This document shows positions 52,114-60,322 of a stretch of DNA of 64,000 nucleotides, one piece after another. Position 1 is the first letter of the stretch, and each line of letters opens with the position of its first letter. Made by a program: the position numbers and the translations under genes. A model generated the notes under the pieces. It made no database searches. It was given only the letters and a program-made list of their open reading frames with translations, and was not told where the DNA came from. Source of the stretch: Acidobacteriota bacterium (GTDB lineage Bacteria > Acidobacteriota > Terriglobia > Acidiferrales > UBA7541); contig JABCZJ010000006.1 of NCBI GenBank assembly GCA_013289715.1, forward strand, positions 124,001-188,000, in the 5' to 3' direction.

Positions 52114-53510
52114 CCGACGAACTGAAACTCCGCTTCTTGATTGTGGACGACGAGCAAAGCATTCGCCGCCTCTGCATCACCGTGGGCCAGGGGCTCGGCT
52201 ATCTCTGCGCCGAGGCCGAAACCGCCGAAGCCGCACTCGAATCCCTGGAAACTACCGCCCCTGATCTGGTCGTCACGGATTTGAAGTTGCCCAGCCTCTC
52301 CGGCGTCGAGCTGCTGCGCAAAATAAAAGAATTACTGCCGCGCACCGAAGTCGCGATCATGACCGGCCACGGCTCGGTCGAGACCGCCGTGGACGCCATG
52401 CGCCAGGGCGCCTACGATTACATCGAAAAGCCTTTTCGCGTCGAACGCCTGCGCCAGCTCCTGCAGCGCATGGCCGAAAAAGTCCGCCTCGTCACTGAAA
52501 ATCAATTCCTGCGCGAGCGGGTTAACACCGTCATCGACCTCGACGGCATCGTCGGCACTTCCGCCAAAATTCAAGACGTCTTGCGCATGATCTCGCGCCT
52601 GAAAGAAACCCGCACTCCTGTGCTGATCACCGGCGAAAGCGGCACCGGCAAGGAACTCGTCGCGCGCGCCATTCACTTCCGCGGCCCGCTCGCGGAGATG
52701 CCCTTCGTCGCCGTGGATTGCGGCTCGCTCGTCCCCACGCTCATGGAAAGCGAACTGTTCGGCCACGAGAAAGGCTCCTTCACCGGCGCCCTGAAGACCA
52801 AAGCCGGCCTCTTCCAGGCAGCCAATGGCGGCACAATTTTTCTGGACGAAATCGGCGAGCTTCCGCTGGAAATGCAAGCCAAGCTCTTGCGCGTCCTGCA
52901 GGAAAAAGAAGTGCGTTCGGTTGGCAGCAATGAAAAAGTTCCAGTGGACGTGCGCGTGATCGCCGCGACCAACCGCGATCTGGAATCCGCCTACCGCGCC
53001 GGAACTTTTCGCAAGGATCTCTATTTCCGTCTCAACGTGGTAACCGTCCACGTTCCCGGCCTGCGCGAACGCCGCTCCGACATCCCTCAACTCGCGCACT
53101 ACTTCCTTGATCGCTACGCCGCCGGAGACAATATTCAAGTCACACCCGCGGCCATGAAAAGTTTCCTGCAATACGATTGGCCGGGAAACGTCCGCGAACT
53201 GGAAAATTGCATCGCCCGCGCCGTGGACCTCGGCGATCATCAGACGATTGATGTAGAAGATTTGACCCCGGCAATCCGCGCGCCGCAGGATAACAGCCCG
53301 GCGTCCGGCGATTCCGCCTCGCTCTCCACCACCGCGCTGGCCGACCTCGAACGCATGACCATCCTCCGCGTCTTTGAAAAAGCCGGCGGCGATAAAGCCC
53401 TGGCCGGTCGAATGCTAGGCATCAGCCGCGCCACGCTCTATCGCAAACTGAAGCTCTACAACATCCCCCTGCGCGCCATGCACAAGCACGACGTCCAACT
53501 CGCGTCCTGA
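52110..53510 (+). CDS. NtrC-family sigma-54-dependent response regulator
   Basis: 466 residues. Receiver with D57 (LVVTDLKLPSLSGVELLRKI), AAA+ domain with Walker A GESGTGKELVARAIHF, the sigma-54 contact loop G222-SFTGA227 (GSFTGA where the consensus is GAFTGA), and Walker B GGTIFLDEIGEL. The C-terminal Fis-type HTH is ILRVFEKAGGDKALAGRMLG, ISRATLYRKLKLYNIPL. It opens sigma-54 promoters when phosphorylated, probably by the upstream kinase. Candidate -24/-12 promoters lie on both sides of this gene set (49426-49441 and 56793-56808). Confidence 0.95.
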   Translation: MTDELKLRFLIVDDEQSIRRLCITVGQGLGYLCAEAETAEAALESLETTAPDLVVTDLKLPSLSGVELLRKIKELLPRTEVAIMTGHGSVETAVDAMRQGAYDYIEKPFRVERLRQLLQRMAEKVRLVTENQFLRERVNTVIDLDGIVGTSAKIQDVLRMISRLKETRTPVLITGESGTGKELVARAIHFRGPLAEMPFVAVDCGSLVPTLMESELFGHEKGSFTGALKTKAGLFQAANGGTIFLDEIGELPLEMQAKLLRVLQEKEVRSVGSNEKVPVDVRVIAATNRDLESAYRAGTFRKDLYFRLNVVTVHVPGLRERRSDIPQLAHYFLDRYAAGDNIQVTPAAMKSFLQYDWPGNVRELENCIARAVDLGDHQTIDVEDLTPAIRAPQDNSPASGDSASLSTTALADLERMTILRVFEKAGGDKALAGRMLGISRATLYRKLKLYNIPLRAMHKHDVQLAS

Positions 53511-53749
53511 AATGAAACCCTACCCCAGCCGAGCGAATTCATTCCGCACTTGGCTCGGCACCGCATCCCTGAGACGCCTCTGTATCACCCTGAGACACCC
53601 GCAAGACCCCAGCCCCAACCTCTAATTCGCAACCATCACATAAAAAGACACTTAGCATCCTGGCGCTCCGTCCGCCTTTGGCCGTCTTCGTGCAAACATC
53701 TCCCCGGAAGTCTTTCTGCGCCCGCTATCGCTGCGTGCCGTTGCGGTCG

Positions 53750-53845
53750 CATCTGACCTTGTAGCAGCCGCCTGCTTTTTATTCTTTCGCGGGTGTTCTT
53801 GAATTTGCCGTTGAAATTGTAGCGGCGCGCTGCAGCGCGCCATTT
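53750..53845. repeat. Intergenic hairpin repeat, copy G
   Basis: CTTGTAGCAGCCGCCTGCTT with a degraded right arm (CGCGGGTGTTCTTGAATTTG), then TTGTAGCGGCGCGCTGCAGC then GCGCC as a second stem. It lies in the 366-bp gap between the NtrC-type and PilZ genes; 53511-53749 shows nothing else convincing. Confidence 0.7.
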
Positions 53846-53876
53846 TCGCAGTATTGACCAGCACCCAGGGGGTTCC

Positions 53877-54227
53877 GTGATCACCGAAGCCGCAATAGAC
53901 ACGGCTGAAGCCACACAAACGTGCGTCGAAAAATTGTCGCAACTCTTCCCCAGCGCCTCGCCCATGCGAATCCCCGTGCGCGTCGTCACGCTCGCGACCG
54001 CCCGCCGCCCCTTGCAGGAACAAACCGTAATCGAATTCGGAACCGCGCAGGAAGTCCTGTTCGCCTCGACGCTGCCGCTCGAATTTGAAGATGGCGTGCG
54101 CGTGCTGAACTCCGATGGTTCGCTCGACGCGCGCGCGACAGTCGTCGCCGTGCGTTATCACGACGGACGGAAGGCCGTCGCTGCCCGGTTCGTGGGAGAA
54201 GTGGGTAACTGGATCATAAAACAATGA
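53877..54227 (+). CDS. PilZ-like small protein
   Basis: 116 residues, GTG start after AGGGGG. The strands RIPVRVVTLATARRPLQEQT, VIEFGTAQEVLFASTLPLEF, EDGVRVLNSDGSLDARATVV and AVRYHDGRKAVAARFVGEVG resemble the beta barrel of PilZ-type proteins. It lacks a clear RxxxR motif, so c-di-GMP binding is doubtful. It overlaps the next gene by 4 nt (ATGA), so both proteins are probably made together. Confidence 0.6.
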   Translation: MITEAAIDTAEATQTCVEKLSQLFPSASPMRIPVRVVTLATARRPLQEQTVIEFGTAQEVLFASTLPLEFEDGVRVLNSDGSLDARATVVAVRYHDGRKAVAARFVGEVGNWIIKQ

Positions 54228-55816
54228 CCCCCAAATCAGACGTCACCCTGTTGAATCCGCCCACATCCGCGCAAGCAGGCTCCGCGGATTTCGTCGCGCA
54301 ATGGTCCGAAGCGCGCAACGCCTATCCGCTGTACGCAGCTCTGGCTACCCAATTTAATTTCGGCCCACTGCCGTATCCCGCCGGCGAATTGCCGCCGCAG
54401 CGCCCCACGCGCGAAGTTTTCGACACTGTGCTGAAATGGCTCGATGGAATTGACACACGCGTCCGCGCGTTTCAAATCCGCCAGCTTCCGCCCGAAACCC
54501 TGAACGCCAGCGAACAGAATCTGCGCGCCTTTCTGCAGCGTCAATTGCGCAAACAGGAAAAGACCACCGCCGACCGCGACAAAATCGATCTGCTCCTGGT
54601 GCAATATTTCGCTCTCTGCGCCCCCGAAGAACTCTATCGCAAGGAAATTCATCTCGAAGATGTTGCCGAAGTCCTGCAACCCGTTCTCGCCGCGGCCGAC
54701 GCCACCCGCCTGGAATGGTGCGAACCGCTCGACAAAATTCTCGACAAAGTCGCGAACTGCGAAAGCCTGCGCGACATGATGGAACTCGGACTCCTCGAAC
54801 AAGGCCGCCTGGTAAAAGAATCCGCTGGCGCGATGTTTTACGACCCAGCCGCGCTGGTGGCCTTCTGCCGCTTCAATTTCCTTCTCCGCCGCGCCTTCAT
54901 CCGCATGCTGCACGCGGACCTCAGCGCCGTGCGCCAGGCCGCCGAAACTCTCGACGCCAATGGCGTAAAAACGGTCGACTGCCGCCGCGCCGGTTTCTCC
55001 GCAGCCGAAACCACCACCCAGCTGCGCTACTACTGCGAAAATTGGAAACAGCCCTTTCACAAGGACTACACCGAAACGTCCGTCACGCACGCTTTCGAAC
55101 AGCTCCTGGCCTTGCGCGCCGACCTGGAAGAAGCCCTCTCGCGCGGCCAATCCGGCGCGCCATCGCCTGCCGCCAGCCCGGAAACGCGGCAGCCCGACAA
55201 GCGTTTAACCGTGGATCAATCATCCAAGCCTGCAGCTCCGGCCAAACCAGCTCCTGCTGTGTCCCAAGAGTCTGCAACGAAAGCGTCGGCGCCACAACCA
55301 TCCGCCGCAACTCCGGCAGAAAAATCCGCGCCAGCAAAATCAGCAAATGCCGCCACGGCCGACAAGACAGAGAAACCAGCCAGCGACGCTCCGGCACCGC
55401 CAGCCGGCGCGCTCGATAAAGAAAAATGTCTGGAAGCAATCTGGGAGCAACTAATCGCCGAACCTCCCACTCGCGGACGCTCCATGTCCACGATCGTGTT
55501 ACAAAATACAAAAGTCCTGCTCTCTTCCTGGGAAGTAGCAGCCTTCGTCGCCGAAGGCGATCAGGAAGCCGAAGATCTTCGCCGCGCCGTAGTCGCACGC
55601 GCCCTGCTCGCAGTCGCCACCGAAGAACGCAAACGTTCCGGCGACCTGAGCCAGCTCGGAGCCGCTCTCACGCTAGCCAAAGCCGAAGTGTCTTACTTCC
55701 AGGGCCGCGTCGAGCAAGCCAAGCGCGCCAAGAACACCGAAGCCGCGGTAAATCTCGGCATCAGCACCAAGCGCCTCCTCTCCTTCATCGAGGAAGCCGA
55801 AAAATTGCAACCCTGA
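54224..55816 (+). CDS. Large uncharacterised protein of the second che cluster
   Basis: 530 residues, no signal peptide or membrane segment. Residues about 1-305 are helical with conserved-looking Trp/Cys/Tyr (LPPQRPTREVFDTVLKWLDG, DKIDLLLVQYFALCAPEELY, LRRAFIRMLHADLSAVRQAA). Residues about 305-400 form an Ala/Pro/Lys/Ser-rich linker (SKPAAPAKPAPAVSQESATK). Residues 400-530 are helical (DKEKCLEAIWEQLIAEPPTR, GAALTLAKAEVSYFQGRVEQ). I do not recognise the family. Its position between a PilZ-like gene and signalling genes suggests a role in the same pathway. Confidence 0.8.
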   Translation: MTPKSDVTLLNPPTSAQAGSADFVAQWSEARNAYPLYAALATQFNFGPLPYPAGELPPQRPTREVFDTVLKWLDGIDTRVRAFQIRQLPPETLNASEQNLRAFLQRQLRKQEKTTADRDKIDLLLVQYFALCAPEELYRKEIHLEDVAEVLQPVLAAADATRLEWCEPLDKILDKVANCESLRDMMELGLLEQGRLVKESAGAMFYDPAALVAFCRFNFLLRRAFIRMLHADLSAVRQAAETLDANGVKTVDCRRAGFSAAETTTQLRYYCENWKQPFHKDYTETSVTHAFEQLLALRADLEEALSRGQSGAPSPAASPETRQPDKRLTVDQSSKPAAPAKPAPAVSQESATKASAPQPSAATPAEKSAPAKSANAATADKTEKPASDAPAPPAGALDKEKCLEAIWEQLIAEPPTRGRSMSTIVLQNTKVLLSSWEVAAFVAEGDQEAEDLRRAVVARALLAVATEERKRSGDLSQLGAALTLAKAEVSYFQGRVEQAKRAKNTEAAVNLGISTKRLLSFIEEAEKLQP

Positions 55817-55824
55817 TTCGATTT

Positions 55825-55980
55825 CGCCGTTGTCTCGAGCCCTTGTAGCGGCCGGTTCAGGTTCACCGAACCGGGCAGCTGTTGGTCTTGATTTTTTGGT
55901 CGCCGCTGACGTTGTTTTTGACTTGGTAGCGGCCGCCTGCCTTTCCGGCGAGCGTCTTTGACTTTGCTCTTGATTTTGCG
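55825..55980. repeat. Intergenic hairpin repeat, copy H
   Basis: CCTTGTAGCGGCCGGTTCAG with GTTCACCGAACCGGGCAGCT (stem CCGGTTC/GAACCGG), then CTTGGTAGCGGCCGCCTGCC with TTTCCGGCGAGCGTCTTTGA. It runs up to just before the start of the next gene. Confidence 0.75.
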
Positions 55981-56017
55981 TTTGCCGTCGCCGTTGGTTT
56001 TGCTTGGGGGAAAGCTC

Positions 56018-56719
56018 TTGTCTCACTCCAGCGTCCTGATCGTCTCGGACGACACCGAATTCGCGCGCAGCGTAGCCGCTCGCTGGCAAGCCGAACGCCG
56101 TGTCCCCGAAATCACCCTCACAACGAGTGACGTCTGGCAGTCATCCGCAGCCGAAGGCTACAACCTCGTAGTAGTCGGCCCGGTTCGCGATCACAAAATC
56201 AGCGCAATCCTCTCCGCGCTTAACCGAAGCTCAACCACCGCTGCCACCATCTATGTCTCGACCGAACGCGAAGCCCGCGATGTCCCGCAACTAGCCGCCG
56301 AACACCCGCACGTACTCGTCATCCCGCGCGAAGACGGCTGGATCGGCACCCTGATCCTGGTAGCAGGAGAAGCCCTCCGCCGCGACGCCGCCACAACCCG
56401 GGCCCAACGCGCCGAACGCGTCGCAGGCGAAGCACAACGCCACGCGACCCTCGGCCGCTACATGCTGGAAATGCGCCCCAGCGTAAACAACGCGTTAACC
56501 TCAGTCCTCGGCAACGCCGACCTTCTGCTTCTGGACGCCGGGCCGATGCATCCCGACGCGCGCGAGCAAATTCGCACCATCCACACCATGGCCCTGCGCC
56601 TGAACGAAATCATGCAGCGTTTCTCATCGGTCGCCGCCGAAATGCGCGCCGGTGAGAAAGAATCTCAAGCTGAGACAAACACCGTGTCGCAAATTTCCCC
56701 AGCTGGCCTGGTGCGCTAG
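56018..56719 (+). CDS. Degenerate receiver-HisKA signalling protein
   Basis: 233 residues from TTG 56018, which has GGGGGAAAG upstream; a longer frame starts inside repeat H. Residues 1-120 fold like a receiver (SSVLIVSDDTEFARSVAARW), but the phosphoacceptor position is Gly54 (YNLVVVGPVRDHK). Residues 135-200 resemble a HisKA dimerisation helix (HATLGRYMLEMRPSVNNALT then SVLGNADLLLL), but the phospho-His is replaced by Pro154. No ATPase domain follows. So it keeps the shapes of two phosphorelay domains and lacks both phosphorylation sites, as expected of an adaptor or dimerisation partner. Confidence 0.7.
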   Translation: MSHSSVLIVSDDTEFARSVAARWQAERRVPEITLTTSDVWQSSAAEGYNLVVVGPVRDHKISAILSALNRSSTTAATIYVSTEREARDVPQLAAEHPHVLVIPREDGWIGTLILVAGEALRRDAATTRAQRAERVAGEAQRHATLGRYMLEMRPSVNNALTSVLGNADLLLLDAGPMHPDAREQIRTIHTMALRLNEIMQRFSSVAAEMRAGEKESQAETNTVSQISPAGLVR

Positions 56720-56792
56720 CCCGGCGCGCGTAACCCGCTGAAAAGCAAAGCGGTTGCAATCTAGTCGCAGAACAAGAAAAACGCTCCGCACA

Positions 56793-56808
56793 TGGTCTTG
56801 CACTTGCA
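56793..56808 (+). promoter_or_regulatory. Candidate sigma-54 promoter before the second cheY
   Basis: TGGTCTTGCACTTGCA: GG and GC are exactly 10 bp apart, TGG at -24 and TTGCA at -12 match the sigma-54 pattern, while the CACG part is lost. It would start transcription near 56819, 25 bp before the cheY ATG, which has its own GGAGG. Confidence 0.4.
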
Positions 56809-56843
56809 TTTCTATCTGCGGGTATTTCTGTGGAGGTCCGTCG

Positions 56844-57206
56844 ATGTCGAAGAAAGTTCTGATCGTGGATGATTCCCAGGCCGAACTCCACCTCATGCAG
56901 TCCATGCTGCTGCAAGGCGGTTTTCATTCCGTGGGAATTTCCGATCCTACCCGAATCGAAGAAGCCATCGAAGAAGAGCGCCCCAACGTCATTCTCCTCG
57001 ACGTGGTCATGCCGCGCCGCAATGGTTTCCAGGCCTGCCGCGATCTGAAAAGCCAGCTGCCGTACTCGAATATTCCGGTGATTCTGGTCACCTCGAAATC
57101 CGCGCCCAGCGATCGCTACTGGGGCGAGCAACAGGGCGCCAATGGCTACGTGACCAAGCCCTTCACGCCGGACGAATTGCTCAATGCGGTGAAAAGGTTT
57201 GCCTGA
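56844..57206 (+). CDS. CheY-type single-domain response regulator (second cluster)
   Basis: 120 residues. Receiver with VLIVDDSQAELHLMQSMLLQ, acceptor D53 (VILLDVVMPRRNGFQACRDL), S/T in ILVTSKSAPSDRYWG and K in YVTKPFTPDELLNAVKRF. Start at ATG 56844 after GTGGAGG; the longer frame upstream is leader. It overlaps the CheW-like gene by 1 nt. PilH/PilG-like and gliding CheY-like proteins have this length too. Confidence 0.9.
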   Translation: MSKKVLIVDDSQAELHLMQSMLLQGGFHSVGISDPTRIEEAIEEERPNVILLDVVMPRRNGFQACRDLKSQLPYSNIPVILVTSKSAPSDRYWGEQQGANGYVTKPFTPDELLNAVKRFA

Positions 57207-57733
57207 TGGACCTTGAACGCGAAAACGCGGCGCTTTCCGCTGAACTCGATGGCGGCGCATTCCTTGAAAGCGAAGTCTTTTCCGAGGAGCGTCTTCCCGA
57301 GCGCCAGTACTGCGTGTTCCGCGCCGGCCGCGAACGTTTTTGCTTTTCAGTTCTCGAAGTGGAAGAGGTTGTGGATTGGCCCATCGTCACGCGCATTCCG
57401 CTCACTCCCGCTTTTCTCATGGGAGTGTTCAATCTGCGCGGCACCATCGTTCCACTCATCGACATCGCCTTCACCGAAGGCCGCCGCCCCGGCCTTCTGC
57501 CGAAGCATGTCGTCGTCGCAATCCTGAAAGGCGACGCGCAGCGCGAAGACATGCGGCTGGGAATTGCCGCCGACGAAGTAATCGGCACATTCTCCGCCAC
57601 CGAAGAGGCGCTGCTCGATCAAGCGCCCGCCGACGTCCCGCACTGCCGCGGCATGTTGCGCCACGACGACCGCCTGGCGCTGGTCGTTGATTTGCGTAGG
57701 CTGGTTGACGTTTTTCCAGTGCCGGTGATTTAA
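57206..57733 (+). CDS. CheW-like adaptor (second cluster)
   Basis: 175 residues. The first 30 are an acidic extension. The CheW fold follows: RQYCVFRAGRERFCFSVLEV, RIPLTPAFLMGVFNLRGTIV, PLIDIAFTEGRRPGLLPKHV and CRGMLRHDDRLALVVDLRRL. It links the second MCP to the second CheA. 1-nt overlap with cheY; the MCP follows after a 209-bp gap that holds repeat I. Confidence 0.88.
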   Translation: MDLERENAALSAELDGGAFLESEVFSEERLPERQYCVFRAGRERFCFSVLEVEEVVDWPIVTRIPLTPAFLMGVFNLRGTIVPLIDIAFTEGRRPGLLPKHVVVAILKGDAQREDMRLGIAADEVIGTFSATEEALLDQAPADVPHCRGMLRHDDRLALVVDLRRLVDVFPVPVI

Positions 57734-57751
57734 GGTTTCGCACTGCCGTAG

Positions 57752-57805
57752 GTTTTGACGTTGTAGCGGCCGCCTGTTTTTGAGGCGGGCGTCTTGGACT
57801 TTTCT
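57752..57805. repeat. Intergenic hairpin repeat, copy I
   Basis: GTTTTGACGTTGTAGCGGCC with GCCTGTTTTTGAGGCGGGCG and TCTTGGACTTTTC: the core module alone. It is followed by a T-rich run, so here the hairpin could act as a terminator or partial attenuator after the CheW-like gene. Confidence 0.75.
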
Positions 57806-57942
57806 TTTTTCGAACGGGGCGATTCGGTTTTTGCAATAGAGGAAAGTTTTAGGGCTCACAAAGTTTTTAGGCCGCGCGCACCGTCCGTTCCGTATCAGGG
57901 ACCGGCCGTGCAAGTGGGCGCACAAGTTCTTGGGAGGAAGTC

Positions 57943-59382
57943 ATGAAAGCTCGTTTGAGTTCCACAGTCTGGCTGCTGGTATTCTGGGTCACACTGTTGC
58001 TGTTCGCCTCCGTCGGCTTTTCCTACTACGCAGGCGCCCACTCCGCCGGCCAAGCTGCCGCTGATGCCGCTGCCGTTCCGGGCGGCGCCAGTGGCGCGCT
58101 GCTCGGCGCAGTTGTGCTGGGCCTCATCGCCGTGATCTCCATCGTCTACGTGCTAAGCAAGCGCGTACTGACCCCCGTGGACGAACTCGCGAAATTCTCC
58201 GAGCGCGTAGTTTCCGGCGACGTCCGCGCCCGCGTCGAAATCAATTCCAACGACGAGTTCGGCTTCATCGCCGAGAACTTCAATCGCAGCGCCGCGAAAG
58301 TCGCACACGCCGTCACCAACCAACAGGCGCAAGACTCCCTGCAGCGCAGCATCACCGACCTGCTCAACACCATCAACCAGGTCGCCCGTGGCGACTTGAC
58401 CATCCGCGGCAAAGTCACCAACGACGCTCTCGGCAATGTCGTTGACTCCGTGAACTTCATGCTCGACAACTTCACCAAAGTTCTCGAACGCGTCCGCAAA
58501 GCGGCCGTGGACGTCAGCGGCAGCGCCAATCAGATTCTCGACGCCGCTGATGACATGACCGCCGGAGCCACCCAGCAAGATCAGGAAATCACCAACACCT
58601 CTTCCGCCGTCGAAGAGCTCACCGTTTCCATGAAACAGGTGTCCAACAACGCGGAAGCCAGCGCCGAAGCCGCACGCCGCGCGCTCGATGCCGCCGAACA
58701 AGGCAACCGCGCCGTGCGCGATACGCTCGAAGGCATGCAGCGCATCCGCGCCTCCGTGCAAGCAACCGCCAAGAAAATCAAATCTCTCGGCGATCGTTCT
58801 CTGGAAATTTCCGAAATCATCAACGTGATTAACGACATCACCGAGCAAACCAACTTGCTCGCCTTGAACGCGGCCATCGAGGCAGCCCGCGCCGGCGATG
58901 CCGGCCGCGGTTTCGCCGTCGTCGCCGACGAAGTCCGCAAACTCGCCGAGCACTCCCGCAGCGCCACCAAAGACATCGCCGCGCTCATCAAAGCGATTCA
59001 GGCGGAAACAAACGAAGCCGTCGTCGTCATGGAAGACGGCACGCGCGAAGTGGAAGTCGGCGCAGGCCTGGCCGATCAAGCGGGTAAAGCGCTCGAAGCG
59101 ATTTCCAGCGTGGTGCGTCAATCGGCCGAACTGGTCCAGGAAATTTCCCTGGCCTCGAAGCAGCAGGTGCGCGGCACCGAAGGCGTGGCCAACGCGATGC
59201 AAATCATCTCGGGCATCACGCGCCAAACCACGCAAGGCGCGCGCCAGACCGCTTCGACGGTCGGCAACATGGTCAAGCTCTCGGAACAATTAAATGAAGC
59301 GCTCGCGCAATTCCGTTCCGGTCGCGCGGGTGAAGCGGCCGAAGAACCGCGTCCGGCCGCGCCGGTAGGCGCGCATCGTTAG
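57943..59382 (+). CDS. Methyl-accepting chemotaxis protein (second cluster)
   Basis: 479 residues. Two membrane helices ([20 protein letters not shown] and [20 protein letters not shown]) are separated by only about 25 residues, so there is almost no periplasmic sensor. HAMP ([20 protein letters not shown]), a second HAMP-like part ([20 protein letters not shown]), and the signalling domain with [40 protein letters not shown]. No pentapeptide tail. Receptors without a real sensor domain are typical of alternative-function clusters, such as those for type IV pili. GGAGG precedes the ATG. Confidence 0.95.
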   Translation: MKARLSSTVWLLVFWVTLLLFASVGFSYYAGAHSAGQAAADAAAVPGGASGALLGAVVLGLIAVISIVYVLSKRVLTPVDELAKFSERVVSGDVRARVEINSNDEFGFIAENFNRSAAKVAHAVTNQQAQDSLQRSITDLLNTINQVARGDLTIRGKVTNDALGNVVDSVNFMLDNFTKVLERVRKAAVDVSGSANQILDAADDMTAGATQQDQEITNTSSAVEELTVSMKQVSNNAEASAEAARRALDAAEQGNRAVRDTLEGMQRIRASVQATAKKIKSLGDRSLEISEIINVINDITEQTNLLALNAAIEAARAGDAGRGFAVVADEVRKLAEHSRSATKDIAALIKAIQAETNEAVVVMEDGTREVEVGAGLADQAGKALEAISSVVRQSAELVQEISLASKQQVRGTEGVANAMQIISGITRQTTQGARQTASTVGNMVKLSEQLNEALAQFRSGRAGEAAEEPRPAAPVGAHR

Positions 59383-59437
59383 GTCGCAGTGATTCCGGGC
59401 GCCGGCGAAACCCTCCGGCCCCGAACGTGCGCCGAAC

Positions 59438-60322
59438 ATGAAATCACATCCAGCAACGACGACGAAGCTCAGCGAGTCCGAACTCGATGATATCCGCACG
59501 CTGATCGAGCAGCGCTCGGCCATTCTTTTCGATGCGTCGCGCGAGCGGTTTTTTTCCACTCGCATCCGCGAATACATCGAGGAAAAAGAAATCGCTGGCG
59601 GCGCGGCATTGTTCGAGCTGGTAAGAAGTTCCAGCACGGAATACGAAGCCCTGCTGGAGCGCCTGCTGACGCAGGAAACATCGTTTTTCCGCTATCCAGC
59701 GATCTATGATGCGCTGGAAAAACGCATTTTGCCGGAGGTGCAGGAACGCAAATTCTGGCAGAACCCGCGCGCGCTACGCATCTGGAGCGCGGGCTGTTCC
59801 ACGGGTGAAGAGGCCTACTCCATCGCCATCACTCTGTGCGACGCGCTGAAATTTGTCGAAGCCTGGGAAATCGAAATTCTAGCGACGGACATCAGCCGCC
59901 GCGCGCTGCGCCAAGCTGAACGCGGCCTGTACAGCAAGCGCAGCCTGCAAGATGTCTCGCTGGGCCAGGTGGACGCCCACTTTACGAACACCAAGCACGG
60001 CTTTCAGGTAAGGCCGCGCATAAGAAAAATGATTTCGTTCGCGCAAATGAATCTGGTCGAGCCGGTGTACGTCGGCAAAATGGACTGCATCTTTTGCATG
60101 AATGTGCTGATGTATTTCTCCGAGGAACGCCGCCTCGCGATTCTGCGGCGCTTTTACGACGCCCTCGAACCGGGCGGATATTTTCTTTTGGGGCACTCGG
60201 AAACGCTTTCCAACGTGCCCATGAAATTTGAGTCCCTGGTGATCGGCGATTGCCGCATTTATCGCAAGCCGGTCGCCGCCGAACCACGCGCTGCATCCGT
60301 GTTGCTGGAGGAAAGCCTGTGA
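59438..60322 (+). CDS. cheR: Chemotaxis methyltransferase CheR (second cluster)
   Basis: 294 residues. N-terminal helical domain (IRTLIEQRSAILFDASRERF), SAM-binding domain with LRIWSAGCSTGEEAYSIAIT, WEIEILATDISRRALRQAER and DCIFCMNVLMYFSEERRLAI, and the beta-subdomain HSETLSNVPMKFESLVIGDC. It methylates the neighbouring MCP. The stop overlaps the GTG start of cheA (GTGA). Confidence 0.94.
   Translation: MKSHPATTTKLSESELDDIRTLIEQRSAILFDASRERFFSTRIREYIEEKEIAGGAALFELVRSSSTEYEALLERLLTQETSFFRYPAIYDALEKRILPEVQERKFWQNPRALRIWSAGCSTGEEAYSIAITLCDALKFVEAWEIEILATDISRRALRQAERGLYSKRSLQDVSLGQVDAHFTNTKHGFQVRPRIRKMISFAQMNLVEPVYVGKMDCIFCMNVLMYFSEERRLAILRRFYDALEPGGYFLLGHSETLSNVPMKFESLVIGDCRIYRKPVAAEPRAASVLLEESL

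Noticed and set aside
53679..53694. TGGCCGTCTTCGTGCA, a GG-N10-GC match resembling a sigma-54 promoter
   Set aside because: It fits the spacing, but the -12 part is GTGCA and it lies about 180 bp and one hairpin repeat before the next gene; likely chance in GC-rich DNA.
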